Shown here: one piece after another, positions 18,065 through 26,790 of the stretch
Layout: every line of letters starts with the position of its first letter
How positions within the stretch are numbered: position 1 is the first letter of the stretch
NCBI RefSeq assembly: GCF_000365425.1
Contig: NZ_AQOV01000001.1
Span: 1,302,001 to 1,366,000 of the forward strand
From: Methylomonas sp. MK1
GTDB taxonomy: Bacteria > Pseudomonadota > Gammaproteobacteria > Methylococcales > Methylomonadaceae
DNA: 64,000 nt
Reading direction: 5' to 3'
The notes under the pieces: generated by a model
Told to the model about the DNA's origin: nothing
The model's database searches: none
The model's input: the letters and a program-made list of their open reading frames with translations, nothing else
Program-made: the position numbers and the translations under genes

Positions 18065-19807
18065 GTGGAAAATCAAGCCATCGACATCAAGGACTACCTA
18101 AAAATCATCAAACGACGCAGAAAGTTTTTGATTATTCCATTTCTAATCATCGCGCTGATCAGCATCGTTTTGGCAGTGCTTTTACCGGCTGTGTACCGCT
18201 CTACTTCCACCATTTTGATCGAAGCGCAAGAAATCCCCGCCGAACTGGTGCATTCCACCGTTACCACGTTCGCGGACCAACGGATTCAGATGATCAGCCA
18301 AAGGATCATGACCCGACCGAATTTGACCGAAATCATCAAGAAATACGATCTGTACGCAGAGGAACGGCAAAAAAAGCCGGAAGAAGTCATTCTGGAAAAA
18401 ATGCGTAAAAGTATAAAAGTGGAAACCATCAGTGCGGACGTTGCCAATAATAAAAGCGGCCCGGCCCAACAAGCCACCATCGCGTTCACACTGACATTCG
18501 ATGACAAATCACCAACGCTTGCGCAAAAAGTAGCCAACGAATTAACTTCCTTATTCTTGAAGGAAAACATCAAATCGCGCACCGAATCCGCCGAAAATGC
18601 AGCATTGTTTTTGAGCGAGGAGTCAAAACGGCTTAAAGTGAAAATCCAGGAAATTCAACAAAACCTTGCTAATTTCAAAGAGAAAAACCTGAACCAGCTG
18701 CCGCAAATCAGTGCGTTGAATCAGCAAGAACTGACATCCTTGAGCAATCAGTTGCTGCAAATGGACAGCCAAGAACGCTCATTGCAGGACCGGCGTTTCT
18801 ATCTGGAAGGCGAGTTGGCGCAAATCGACCCGAATGCGATGGCTACCAATGCGGTGGGTAACCGGGTGTTTGATATGAAAGACCGCTTGAAGGAACTGCA
18901 ATCGCAATATCCATCCGTGTTATCCAGCCACTCCGCCAGTCATCCCGATGTGATTAAAATCAAACGGGAAATCGACTCATTACAGAAAGAAATCGGCTCC
19001 AACACCGATCTTAACGCGATGAATGGCGAGCTAACCGACAGAAAAGCAGAATTGGCCTTGTTGTTGAAACAGTATTCGGACAAACATCCGGACGTCGTGA
19101 AACTGCAAAAACAAATCAGTGCCTTGCAACAAAGCCTGGCTGACGCGAAACAAAGCGACTACAGCAATGCCGACATTCAACCGGATAACCCGGCCTACAT
19201 CACCTTGAAATCGCAACTGGCTTCCGTGAACACCGAAATCGAGTCGTTAAATTTCACGCGTAGTCGTGTACAAAGCAAAATGGAAGAGTTGCGCTCAAGC
19301 CTACGCCAATCGCCATTGGTTGAAAAAGAATACATGGATTTGATTCAGGATCTGGACAATACCAATCTGCGCTATCGGGAAGTGAGCGCGCGCGAGATGG
19401 AAGCGCAAATCTCGCAACAATTGGAGATGGAGAGAAAAGGCGAGCGTTTCACCTTAATCGACCCACCGCAAGAGCCGCTGCAACCGGTTAGCCCTAATCG
19501 AATTGCAATTATGGTACTGGGTATGGTGTTGGCTTTAGCTAGTGGTTTTGGCGCAGTCGCGTTGACCGAAATGCTGGATTCGACCATCAATAGCCCAAAA
19601 GCGGTCGCCGCGATTCTGGGCGTGGAACCTTTGGCTTCGATACCTTATTTTGAAAGTCAAAAAGAACATCAAGCTCATAAAAACGAAAGACGGCTGTTGT
19701 TGATAGGCATGGCAATAGCCGGCATTCTGGCTGTCGTTGCTTTTCATTTTATCGTCATGCCGCTAGATGTATTTTGGTACAAATTACTACGTGTCGTGGG
19801 CAATTAA
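18065..19807 (+). CDS. Wzc/GumC-like chain length determinant
   Basis: 580 residues, GTG start directly after the barrel gene. It has a Wzz domain with the first transmembrane helix near residues 24-45 (FLIIPFLIIALISIVLAVLL), a long periplasmic coiled-coil region (about residues 180-430, rich in Gln/Lys/Glu heptads), the GNVR-type proline-rich PPQEPLQPVSPNRI motif and a second helix (AIMVLGMVLALASGFGAVAL). A third hydrophobic stretch lies near residues 545-570. It controls length or export of the polysaccharide with the downstream CpsD-like protein. The kinase domain is not fused here. Confidence 0.9.
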   Translation: MENQAIDIKDYLKIIKRRRKFLIIPFLIIALISIVLAVLLPAVYRSTSTILIEAQEIPAELVHSTVTTFADQRIQMISQRIMTRPNLTEIIKKYDLYAEERQKKPEEVILEKMRKSIKVETISADVANNKSGPAQQATIAFTLTFDDKSPTLAQKVANELTSLFLKENIKSRTESAENAALFLSEESKRLKVKIQEIQQNLANFKEKNLNQLPQISALNQQELTSLSNQLLQMDSQERSLQDRRFYLEGELAQIDPNAMATNAVGNRVFDMKDRLKELQSQYPSVLSSHSASHPDVIKIKREIDSLQKEIGSNTDLNAMNGELTDRKAELALLLKQYSDKHPDVVKLQKQISALQQSLADAKQSDYSNADIQPDNPAYITLKSQLASVNTEIESLNFTRSRVQSKMEELRSSLRQSPLVEKEYMDLIQDLDNTNLRYREVSAREMEAQISQQLEMERKGERFTLIDPPQEPLQPVSPNRIAIMVLGMVLALASGFGAVALTEMLDSTINSPKAVAAILGVEPLASIPYFESQKEHQAHKNERRLLLIGMAIAGILAVVAFHFIVMPLDVFWYKLLRVVGN

Positions 19808-19825
19808 TCAGTTAAGGGAAAATTT

Positions 19826-20608
19826 ATGAACCCCATTGAAAACCTCGTGGAAAAAAACAATCCAACGGCTGCTTCATTAGCCAATCAACCGGGCGACAAA
19901 GTCAGTATCGCTTATACCCAAACCCGGGTACACAGTCCGGATCAAAACTTACTGAAGCAAAACCGGATTATTTCCGCGGCGCTGCCCGGCAAATGGCTGG
20001 AATCCTACCGAATGTTGCGCACCCGCTGCCTGCAACAAATGGACGCAATGGAATGGAAGACGATGGCTATCACCAGCCCCAGCGACGGTACCGGCAACAG
20101 CTTAACGGCTGCGAATTTAGCCATCAGCATGGCGATGGAACTTGACCGCACTGCCTTGCTGGTCGATGCCAACTTCCAGAATCCCAGCATCAACCAATTA
20201 TTCGGCATTCAGCCGGGCGCAGGTCTTAGCGACTATTTGCTGCATGACACTGAATTAAGCTCCATGCTGATTAATCCGGGCATAGAACGTCTGGTAGTCC
20301 TGCCGGCCGGCAAACCCTTGTTTAACTCGACGGAAATGTTGCGCTCGCCGAAGATGGTACGACTGGTTAACGAGCTGAAAAGCCGTTACCCCTCGCGTAT
20401 CATTATTTTCGATATGCCGCCGATTTTATCGCACGACGATACGCTGGGTTTCTCGCCATATGTGGATTGCGTGTTATTGGTGATCGACGAAGGTCATACC
20501 AAGACCGAGCAGTTGAAGCACGCAGCCTCTTTGTTAAAAGACACCAACGTACTGGGGACAGTATTCAATAAAGCCACCGATAATAAAATCGGCTATACCG
20601 GGGTTTAG
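19826..20608 (+). CDS. CpsD/CapB-like BY-kinase homologue with degenerate P-loop
   Basis: 260 residues, a MinD/CpsD-type fold that normally acts as cytoplasmic tyrosine autokinase with the chain-length protein. Walker A' is intact (LLVDANFQNPS, Asp114) and the Walker B-like IIIFDMPPILS is present. The Walker A reads SPSDGTGNSLTA: the invariant Lys is Asn91 (codon 20096-20098). There is no Tyr cluster at the C-terminus. It may therefore be a pseudo-kinase or nucleotide-sensing adaptor. Last gene of the EPS operon, 18 bp after the Wzc-like gene. Confidence 0.85.
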   Translation: MNPIENLVEKNNPTAASLANQPGDKVSIAYTQTRVHSPDQNLLKQNRIISAALPGKWLESYRMLRTRCLQQMDAMEWKTMAITSPSDGTGNSLTAANLAISMAMELDRTALLVDANFQNPSINQLFGIQPGAGLSDYLLHDTELSSMLINPGIERLVVLPAGKPLFNSTEMLRSPKMVRLVNELKSRYPSRIIIFDMPPILSHDDTLGFSPYVDCVLLVIDEGHTKTEQLKHAASLLKDTNVLGTVFNKATDNKIGYTGV

Positions 20609-20616
20609 ACCGGTTT

Positions 20617-20643
20617 GACGTGGCTACTTGCGGTAGCCACGTC
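20617..20643. terminator. Hairpin between convergent EPS operon and TPR gene
   Basis: GACGTGGCTAC / GTAGCCACGTC, an 11-bp perfect stem with a 5-base loop, sits between two facing stop codons (20608 and 20657). There is no clear U-tract on either side, so bidirectional termination is likely but not certain. Confidence 0.65.
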
Positions 20644-20656
20644 ACTGCATTTCCTA

Positions 20657-23044
20657 TCAGAGTTTACTCAAAACATCCTTCGCTTCATTCAAGCCGTCGA
20701 ATTCCACTTTTTTATCGACCGCTTTTTGCAAATACTCGCGGGCTTTGACTGGATCGTTTTGCTTGAAGTAGACCATACCCAAATGATAATTGCTGATCGG
20801 TGATTGCGGATCGCGTTCGATCACTTTCAACATGATCTCTTTGGCCTTGTCGTAATTGCCTTGTCTATAGGCAACCCAAGCCGCCGTATCCATCATGTTA
20901 GGGTTATTGGTCTGCAACAAAGGTTCGGCCAATTTGGCGGCACGTTCCAAACTATCCGGACTGGACGAAAAATCCGACAAGTAACTGGCCAGATTATTAA
21001 CCGCAACCACCGAATCCGGATGCAGTTTGTAAGACTCTTCGTATAGCGCCAGAACCTGCTCATGTTGACCATCGCGATGATACAAACGTGCCAAATCATC
21101 GACCAACTCTAATGCGCCCTTAGTCTTCTCAATACCTTTTTTATAAATATCGATGGCTTCGGCTTTATTTTTTTGCGCCAGTTCGATCAAGGCCAAATTC
21201 CGATAAGGGCTATACCAATCCGGTTTAATGCTTAAAGCCTTTGTGTAAGCTGTTTTTGCGTCCGCGAATTTTTGCTCGTTCAGATAAGCGCCGCCCATCA
21301 GGTTATAGGCAATAAAATGATCCGGCTGCTGTTTGATGACTTGCTGCAATTTGCCGATAGCTTTATCCGACTGCTTCAATACCAAATAGCTTTTTACCAT
21401 CTCGGTCAAAGGCTCAATCGCATCCGGCTTACGCGCCAGGGCCTGTTGAAACGCTTCTGTGCTGGCTTCCAACTTACCTTCCGCCTGATAGCCCAAGCCG
21501 GACATGTAAAAGCCGGTGGCATCCTTATCCGATAGCTGTTGCACCTGCTTAGCAATGTCCTGTGCCTTATCCCAATGCTTTTGCGACAACTCCATTTTAA
21601 ACATCGCCTCCAAGCCTTTCAGACTTTTCGGATTGGCTTTCATCAGTGCTTCAAGCTGCTGTTTTGCTTGATCCTGGTGCCCGGCTTTCATATGCAAGCC
21701 AACCAAATCCAGCCGGGCGGTCTCATCGCCCGGTGCGACGGCAACCACTTTTTCCATGTTTTCTCTGGCCAGTTCTTCCTCGTTATTGCGCAGATGGGCC
21801 GCGGCCAGCATTTTCAATACGCCGATATTATTGGGTTGATCAACCAATACCGAGCGAAAATCGGAAATTGCATCGGGAATTTTGTTTTCACCCAAGGCAA
21901 ACTGACCGCGTAGCGTCAAAGCCTCAGCATCGCGCGGATTGCTATCCAACACTTCTTTGATCAAGGCTTTAGCCTCGTCGCCACGCTTGGTCATGGCATA
22001 CAAGGCAGCCAATTTATTCCGCGCGGTGATACCGCTGGGTCCCAACTTATCCTGTTCGACGACTTCTTTCATAGTCGCTTCGGCCTTATCGATTTCCTTT
22101 TTGGAAAGCTGGATATTGGCCAGTTTGAATTTCAACTCATACGCTTGCGGCTTTTGCTCTATCATCGGCAGCAGCTCGGCAATCGCCACTTCCGGACTGC
22201 GTTTTTCCAACAGGAAATCGACTAAATACGTCTTGGCGGTATCGTTGTCCGGCAATTTGCTGACCGCGTCGCGCAGAGTCGCTTCGGCTTTATCGACTTG
22301 TTTGGTACCGACTTGGAACAAAGCTAACGTACGGTAATGCTGTAATTGCTGCGGCTCCAGTTTGACAATTTCCACCAACATTGCCTCTGAATCGGCAATC
22401 TGATTGTTTTTAGCGTACAAGCCGGCCAGCATGCTGCGCAATGCAACATTATCGGGCTTCTTTTCAATAGTTTGCTTCAATAAAACAATCGCTTCATCGA
22501 CTTTATCCAAACGCGCCTTAATAGACGCCATCATCAACGTCGCCGGCACATCGTCCGGACTGTTTTTCAAGGCGCGCTCCACCGTCATAATCGCGCCGTC
22601 GCTGTTATTTTTGGCTGCTTGTACGCCGGCGAACAACACCAACGCCTCGACATTATCCGGTTCCTTCGCCAACGCTTCGCCAACCATTTTTTCTGCATCG
22701 TCTACCGCACGATTCAACAATAACAACTGGCCGACCCGCACCCGCGCCATCACGTGATTTTCGTTGCCGGCAACGACGGTACTATATTCCTTAAAGGCAT
22801 TTTCGATTTTGCCTTGCTTGCTCAGGGCTTCCGCGATTTGAAAGTGAGTTTCCCAGTCCTTAGGATCGATTTGCAGCACGTTTTTATAGGCAAGCAACGC
22901 TTTTTCATAATCGCCCGCTTGATATAGCTGTTTGCCTTCTTCCATGTATTTCGCTTTCCGTTCATCGGCGCCGTTACAGGCCACCAAGCCGGTCGATAAC
23001 ACAACAATGCCTAGATTTTTTAAAAAATTTTGTTTCGTTGCCAT
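20657..23044 (-). CDS. prsT: TPR-repeat lipoprotein (PrsT-like)
   Basis: 795 residues. The signal peptide ends in a lipobox (LSTGLVAC), so it should be a lipoprotein. Nearly the whole mature protein is tetratricopeptide repeats of 34 residues (for example YLQAGDYEKALLAYKNVLQI-type units), about 20 in all. The architecture and position after an EPS operon match the PrsT lipoproteins of PEP-CTERM/exosortase systems, which are thought to scaffold polysaccharide or protein export. The name is by similarity of layout; a generic TPR lipoprotein is the alternative. Confidence 0.8.
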   Translation of the reverse strand: MATKQNFLKNLGIVVLSTGLVACNGADERKAKYMEEGKQLYQAGDYEKALLAYKNVLQIDPKDWETHFQIAEALSKQGKIENAFKEYSTVVAGNENHVMARVRVGQLLLLNRAVDDAEKMVGEALAKEPDNVEALVLFAGVQAAKNNSDGAIMTVERALKNSPDDVPATLMMASIKARLDKVDEAIVLLKQTIEKKPDNVALRSMLAGLYAKNNQIADSEAMLVEIVKLEPQQLQHYRTLALFQVGTKQVDKAEATLRDAVSKLPDNDTAKTYLVDFLLEKRSPEVAIAELLPMIEQKPQAYELKFKLANIQLSKKEIDKAEATMKEVVEQDKLGPSGITARNKLAALYAMTKRGDEAKALIKEVLDSNPRDAEALTLRGQFALGENKIPDAISDFRSVLVDQPNNIGVLKMLAAAHLRNNEEELARENMEKVVAVAPGDETARLDLVGLHMKAGHQDQAKQQLEALMKANPKSLKGLEAMFKMELSQKHWDKAQDIAKQVQQLSDKDATGFYMSGLGYQAEGKLEASTEAFQQALARKPDAIEPLTEMVKSYLVLKQSDKAIGKLQQVIKQQPDHFIAYNLMGGAYLNEQKFADAKTAYTKALSIKPDWYSPYRNLALIELAQKNKAEAIDIYKKGIEKTKGALELVDDLARLYHRDGQHEQVLALYEESYKLHPDSVVAVNNLASYLSDFSSSPDSLERAAKLAEPLLQTNNPNMMDTAAWVAYRQGNYDKAKEIMLKVIERDPQSPISNYHLGMVYFKQNDPVKAREYLQKAVDKKVEFDGLNEAKDVLSKL

Positions 23045-23164
23045 TAGTCTCTCGATAATTCGTGCGTTTGATTATGTAGCCGCCATGATGGAGCGCCGCT
23101 TTTTGGGATTTTAACTTATTTACGCGACCAAGCCTTAAGGCTTTCGGTAAATCGGCGAGGGTCG

Positions 23165-23187
23165 AGGTGCGGCATGTTGCCGCACCT
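23165..23187 (-). terminator. Hairpin at 3' end of the porin/TonB cluster
   Basis: AGGTGCGGCA / TGCCGCACCT, a 10-bp stem with a 3-base loop, 11 bases past the coiled-coil gene stop. No U-tract is visible, so strength is uncertain. Confidence 0.55.
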
Positions 23188-23198
23188 GAGTACAGAAA

Positions 23199-23864
23199 CT
23201 ATTGGACGCCAGCCGGCGCTGTGCCGATATCTGCAGCGGATTGTTTTTGATATTTACCGGCGTTCAACTTGTCCTCATATTCCTGAACAATGGTTTCCAT
23301 TTCGACACTATTGAATTGCAGCAAGGCTTCATTCTGCAACACACTAGCCAGTGCGCCTTTGTTTTCGTAGCGTTCCAGCAATTCCTTGGCAGCCTCGTAA
23401 AGTTTCACATTATGAGTATCGCAAACACCCAATTGCTGTTCAGTTGCTTGCTGCTTGGCATTTATTGCGGCTAATTGCGCCTGTAAATCCGCTTTAGCCT
23501 GACTCACTTCCTTATGCTTTTCAATCACGTCGGAGAGTCTGGCATTGGTTTTCTCTAAACGCTCTCGCACCTCGCCGTTGGAGTTTCGCTGCGCAGACAA
23601 CTCGCTGCTGATTTGTTCCTTGGCTGCAACCGCCGCCGAATGCGCTTTTTTCAACTGCTCAAGCTCCTGCAATTCCTCGGCTAACTTGGCCGATTCGGCC
23701 TTTGCCGCATCCCGCTCGGCCGTCAGGCTTTTGACCATGGCTTGCAGCTTTAACACGGCGCCGTCGTTCTTGGCGGCCTCACGCGGCGCGGCCTGACCGG
23801 CAGACCAGCCGCTACTGACAAGCAGAAATAAAACGGCAACTATCGGAAATGTGTTCATTGGCAA
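23199..23864 (-). CDS. Periplasmic coiled-coil protein
   Basis: 221 residues with a signal peptide (FPIVAVLFLLVSSGWSAGQA) and then about 120 residues of near-continuous heptads (LKLQAMVKSLTAERDAAKAE onward), rich in Ala, Glu, Lys and Gln. A C-terminal region without heptads includes a single Cys (GVCDTHN). It is the last gene of the ExbB-ExbD-TonB-porin series, 5 bp from the porin. No known family assigned. A periplasmic spacer or tether linking the TonB complex with the porin is a plausible guess. Confidence 0.75.
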   Translation of the reverse strand: MPMNTFPIVAVLFLLVSSGWSAGQAAPREAAKNDGAVLKLQAMVKSLTAERDAAKAESAKLAEELQELEQLKKAHSAAVAAKEQISSELSAQRNSNGEVRERLEKTNARLSDVIEKHKEVSQAKADLQAQLAAINAKQQATEQQLGVCDTHNVKLYEAAKELLERYENKGALASVLQNEALLQFNSVEMETIVQEYEDKLNAGKYQKQSAADIGTAPAGVQ

Positions 23865-23869
23865 CCTAC

Positions 23870-25564
23870 CTAGAATTGCGTATTGACATCGATCTGCAAC
23901 ACATCGATACCGAGAGGGGGTCCAGTGATGATATCGGCACTCAACCAGCGACCGGTCAGCCAGACGTTTTTCATCAAGCCATAGTTACCGCCGATGAACC
24001 AGCCTTTGCTGTTGGTACCGCCGAGGTGGAAGTCGGAATCGGTGAAAGCGTCCAATACCGCATCGCGCTCCACGTACTTGTAGGCGGCAAACACATTCCA
24101 ATGCCCGGCCACTTCGGCTCGCGGCCAACCGAAATCCGCTCTAAACTGCCAAGCGTTGGTTTTGCCCTCGACCACGGTACCGTTCAGCATCCGGCTCACC
24201 GCGGCTTTATTAAAGCCGACGTTTTTGGCGTAATCACCGCTTAAACGCAAGCGATAGGGAGCGAACATGGCCATTTCGTAGGAAATATTGGCATTGACGA
24301 TGTTGTAATCGGACGCCAAGCCGACCATACCCGGATTGGAAGCCAACGCCCCGGTGCCTTCTCGGCAGATCGACGCTAAGGTATTGCCGCCCTGCATGAA
24401 TTCAGGCCGTGAAGCGGTGTTGCCACGCGTATTGAGATCGCAAGTACCTAAAACGCTAGTATTTTGCTTGGCTTCGACGTTGACATAATCGAAATAAGCC
24501 AGCGCCGCCTTTAAATTGTCTTGATTGATAAAGCCCCAATCGACCCCGACCTGACCGCCGAACAACCATTTATCGCTGCTCAGTGCCGACTCTTGCAGCG
24601 GAAACGCACCCGCCGTGGCAAACACGGAATGGGTTTGATCGTCGTTGGCCATCAAGCTGTCCGAACCGCCCAAACGGTGGCGCACAGTGCCGGCAAAACC
24701 CTCGAAAGATAAATCCGTATCCCACACCAATTCGCTACCGCCGGTAAATTCGCCGCCGCCGGTATACCAGGGATTCTTGATACGACCGCCCGACAAGGTC
24801 AGCCATTTGAATTTGTTATCGTCGAACGCATCGTATTGCAGATAAGCCCTATCCACGGTGAAATCGTATTTTTGCCCAGTAAATCCCAGAGACTGGTTGG
24901 TGGATACCGGATCACGTTGATTACCCGTCGCCAAACGTACACCAGCTTTCATACCATCGGTAATCGCCGCATCAATGCCTAGACGAAAACGCTCGCGAAA
25001 ATGTTGTCTGTCGGTAGTCGTATTCAAGAACTGATCAACACCCGCAGCGTTCAGACCGCCTCTTTCGTTAACCGCCTGCCAATCGATATAAGAATTGGCG
25101 ATATTTTCCTTGGCCATTAACTCATGCTGCGAGCGCAAGCGAATATCGCCGGACAATTTGAAGCGCTTGGTCCATTCCGGCAACGCATTCGGCATACCCC
25201 ATTGCTCGTTCTTGGCCTTTTGCATCACATCGCCGACCACTTCTTCGCGCAGCTCACTGCGCACTTGCTGACGAATCTCGTCTTTGACGAAGTCAGGCAC
25301 ATAAGCCACGCGTACTTCATCGGCCGGCACCGCTTCCTTGGCACCGGAGGCCTTGGCTTCAGCCACCTGCTGGCCCGCTTCGACTTCGGCTTGCTTGATC
25401 ATCTCGTTAGCAGCCTTGTCGGTAATCACGCCTTGTTTGACCAGTTGTTTGATCAAATTAGTGGTGGTATTGCGCAGTTTCAGCAACTCTTCCTTTTCTC
25501 CGGCCTGCACGGTGCCGATCAGCCCTGATAGTGCCAGGGCCATCAGCTGTTTTTTGTTCGCCAT
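23870..25564 (-). CDS. Putative porin with N-terminal coiled coil
   Basis: 564 residues. It has a signal peptide (LMALALSGLIGTVQA) and a helical periplasmic segment to about residue 120, likely oligomerising, followed by a barrel domain rich in aromatic strands (FKLSGDIRLRSQHELM, FRERFRLGIDAAI, WNVFAAYKYVER) ending in Phe (VNTQF), the usual outer-membrane barrel signature. It resembles the putative-porin family found next to TonB/ExbBD genes. There is no plug domain or TonB box that I can see, so it is not a classical TonB-dependent receptor. Substrate unknown. Confidence 0.82.
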   Translation of the reverse strand: MANKKQLMALALSGLIGTVQAGEKEELLKLRNTTTNLIKQLVKQGVITDKAANEMIKQAEVEAGQQVAEAKASGAKEAVPADEVRVAYVPDFVKDEIRQQVRSELREEVVGDVMQKAKNEQWGMPNALPEWTKRFKLSGDIRLRSQHELMAKENIANSYIDWQAVNERGGLNAAGVDQFLNTTTDRQHFRERFRLGIDAAITDGMKAGVRLATGNQRDPVSTNQSLGFTGQKYDFTVDRAYLQYDAFDDNKFKWLTLSGGRIKNPWYTGGGEFTGGSELVWDTDLSFEGFAGTVRHRLGGSDSLMANDDQTHSVFATAGAFPLQESALSSDKWLFGGQVGVDWGFINQDNLKAALAYFDYVNVEAKQNTSVLGTCDLNTRGNTASRPEFMQGGNTLASICREGTGALASNPGMVGLASDYNIVNANISYEMAMFAPYRLRLSGDYAKNVGFNKAAVSRMLNGTVVEGKTNAWQFRADFGWPRAEVAGHWNVFAAYKYVERDAVLDAFTDSDFHLGGTNSKGWFIGGNYGLMKNVWLTGRWLSADIITGPPLGIDVLQIDVNTQF

Positions 25565-25582
25565 TGTTTTACCTGTGGATAC

Positions 25583-26245
25583 TTAAATACGTGATGAAAT
25601 TTTTAACTTAATCGGCTGCTGCATGCCCGGCGGCGGTGCCTCCGCGACTCGGTCGAATTTGTTTAACAAGCGGCTGAGCAATTCGTCTATGTCCGCATCG
25701 TTGCTGCCCTTGGCCAATTCCACCCGTTCTACAGAGCCGTCGGCTTTCAGCCAGACCTTGACGATGGCGGTATAACCTTTACGGCGCAATTCTTCGTGGC
25801 TGCTGAGAATGTTCAGAATGCCGTTCTTGACCAAACCGCCGTACCAGGCAAACGGGTTGCCGGCTCCACCGCCGAACAGCCCGGTGCCGCCCTTACGGGC
25901 TGCCAGACCAAAACCGTCCGAACCGGCCGTGCCCTCGGCATCCAGGCCAAGGTCGCGCGGCGGTGCTTGTTCCGGTTCGGGTTCCGGCTCAGGCTCGGGT
26001 TCCGGATCGGGTTCCTTGATTTTTTCCTTGATTTCCGGCTCGGGCGGCTTTTCTACTTTGGGCGGCGGTGGCGGAGGCGGCGGCGGTTTCAGCAAGGTCA
26101 CCGGCTGAATTTTTTTCTCGCTTTTCGTCGGTTTTTTGTCGACGAACTCCATAATGATCTTAACGACGTAGAAAATCGCGATAGCGGCGATTACGGCAGC
26201 GATAAGCATCGGAATATAAACCCGCCAATGTTTCTTCTTTGACAT
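25583..26245 (-). CDS. TonB-family energy transducer
   Basis: 220 residues. N-terminal membrane helix (IPMLIAAVIAAIAIFYVVKII), then a proline-rich linker with nine consecutive Pro and a run of Pro-Glu repeats (about residues 50-95), a Gly-rich segment, and a C-terminal TonB/TolA-like domain with GYTAIVKVWLKADGSVERVE. The anchor lacks the SxxxH motif near the helix N-terminus; HWRVYIPM precedes it instead. TonB transmits ExbB/ExbD proton-motive energy across the periplasm. It lies 11 bp from exbD and 18 bp from the porin. The likely client is an outer-membrane component coded nearby. Confidence 0.88.
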   Translation of the reverse strand: MSKKKHWRVYIPMLIAAVIAAIAIFYVVKIIMEFVDKKPTKSEKKIQPVTLLKPPPPPPPPPKVEKPPEPEIKEKIKEPDPEPEPEPEPEPEQAPPRDLGLDAEGTAGSDGFGLAARKGGTGLFGGGAGNPFAWYGGLVKNGILNILSSHEELRRKGYTAIVKVWLKADGSVERVELAKGSNDADIDELLSRLLNKFDRVAEAPPPGMQQPIKLKISSRI

Positions 26246-26256
26246 GTCGCAAGGCT

Positions 26257-26661
26257 TTATTTGGTCAGATTTTGGGTGACCAGACCAACCTGGGTAATTT
26301 CCAGTTTGCCGAGCAAGGCCAGAATATCGACGACGCTTTGGTACTGGACGGTGGCGTCACCCTTAACCACCACCGGCAATTCCGGATTGGCGGCCTTGTA
26401 TTGCATCAGTGTCGATTCCAGCTGCTCCATCGTCACAGGAAAGGTATCCAGAAACAAAGTACCGTCCGCCGTCACCGTGATGGCTTTGGTTTGCGGCTTG
26501 GCCAAACTGGGCGTATTACTGGCCTTGGGCAGATTGACCTGCACGCCTTGCACAGCAGCCGTGGTCATCAGAATGAACACCACCAGCAACACATAAGCCA
26601 AATCCAGCATCGGCGTGACGTTGATTTCGTCGTACGCCGCATTTTCTTCTTGAACTTTCAT
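26257..26661 (-). CDS. exbD: Biopolymer transport protein ExbD
   Basis: 134 residues from ATG 26661; an upstream frame start at 26730 lies inside a dispersed repeat and is rejected. One membrane helix near the N-terminus (PMLDLAYVLLVVFILMTTAA) carries the conserved Asp (INVTPMLDL) used for proton flow. The periplasmic domain includes ITVTADGTLFLD and VVVKGDATVQYQSVV. It partners with the ExbB-like protein coded upstream. Confidence 0.93.
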   Translation of the reverse strand: MKVQEENAAYDEINVTPMLDLAYVLLVVFILMTTAAVQGVQVNLPKASNTPSLAKPQTKAITVTADGTLFLDTFPVTMEQLESTLMQYKAANPELPVVVKGDATVQYQSVVDILALLGKLEITQVGLVTQNLTK

Positions 26662-26734
26662 TGAGTATTCTCGTGATCCACAGATCGGGTTTCGGAAGTT
26701 GGGTTCGCTCGATAGAGCGCAATCCGGCACATCG

Positions 26735-26779
26735 AAGCCAACATGTCGGCTTAAGACTAGCGCCTAAGCCGACCTACAT
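26735..26779. repeat. Dispersed palindromic repeat in exbB-exbD gap
   Basis: AAGCCAACATGTCGGCTTAA...GCCTAAGCCGACCTAC, an imperfect palindrome of a type I recognise as a common intergenic repeat in gammaproteobacteria (GTAGGTCGGCTTA / TAAGCCGACAT). It accounts for the 129-bp gap between two otherwise tightly packed genes. Confidence 0.6.
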
Positions 26780-26790
26780 TTCTTTTCAAC

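Noticed and set aside
25955..26090. Low-complexity Pro/Glu repeat as a possible minisatellite
   Set aside because: It is the proline-rich periplasmic linker normal for TonB proteins.
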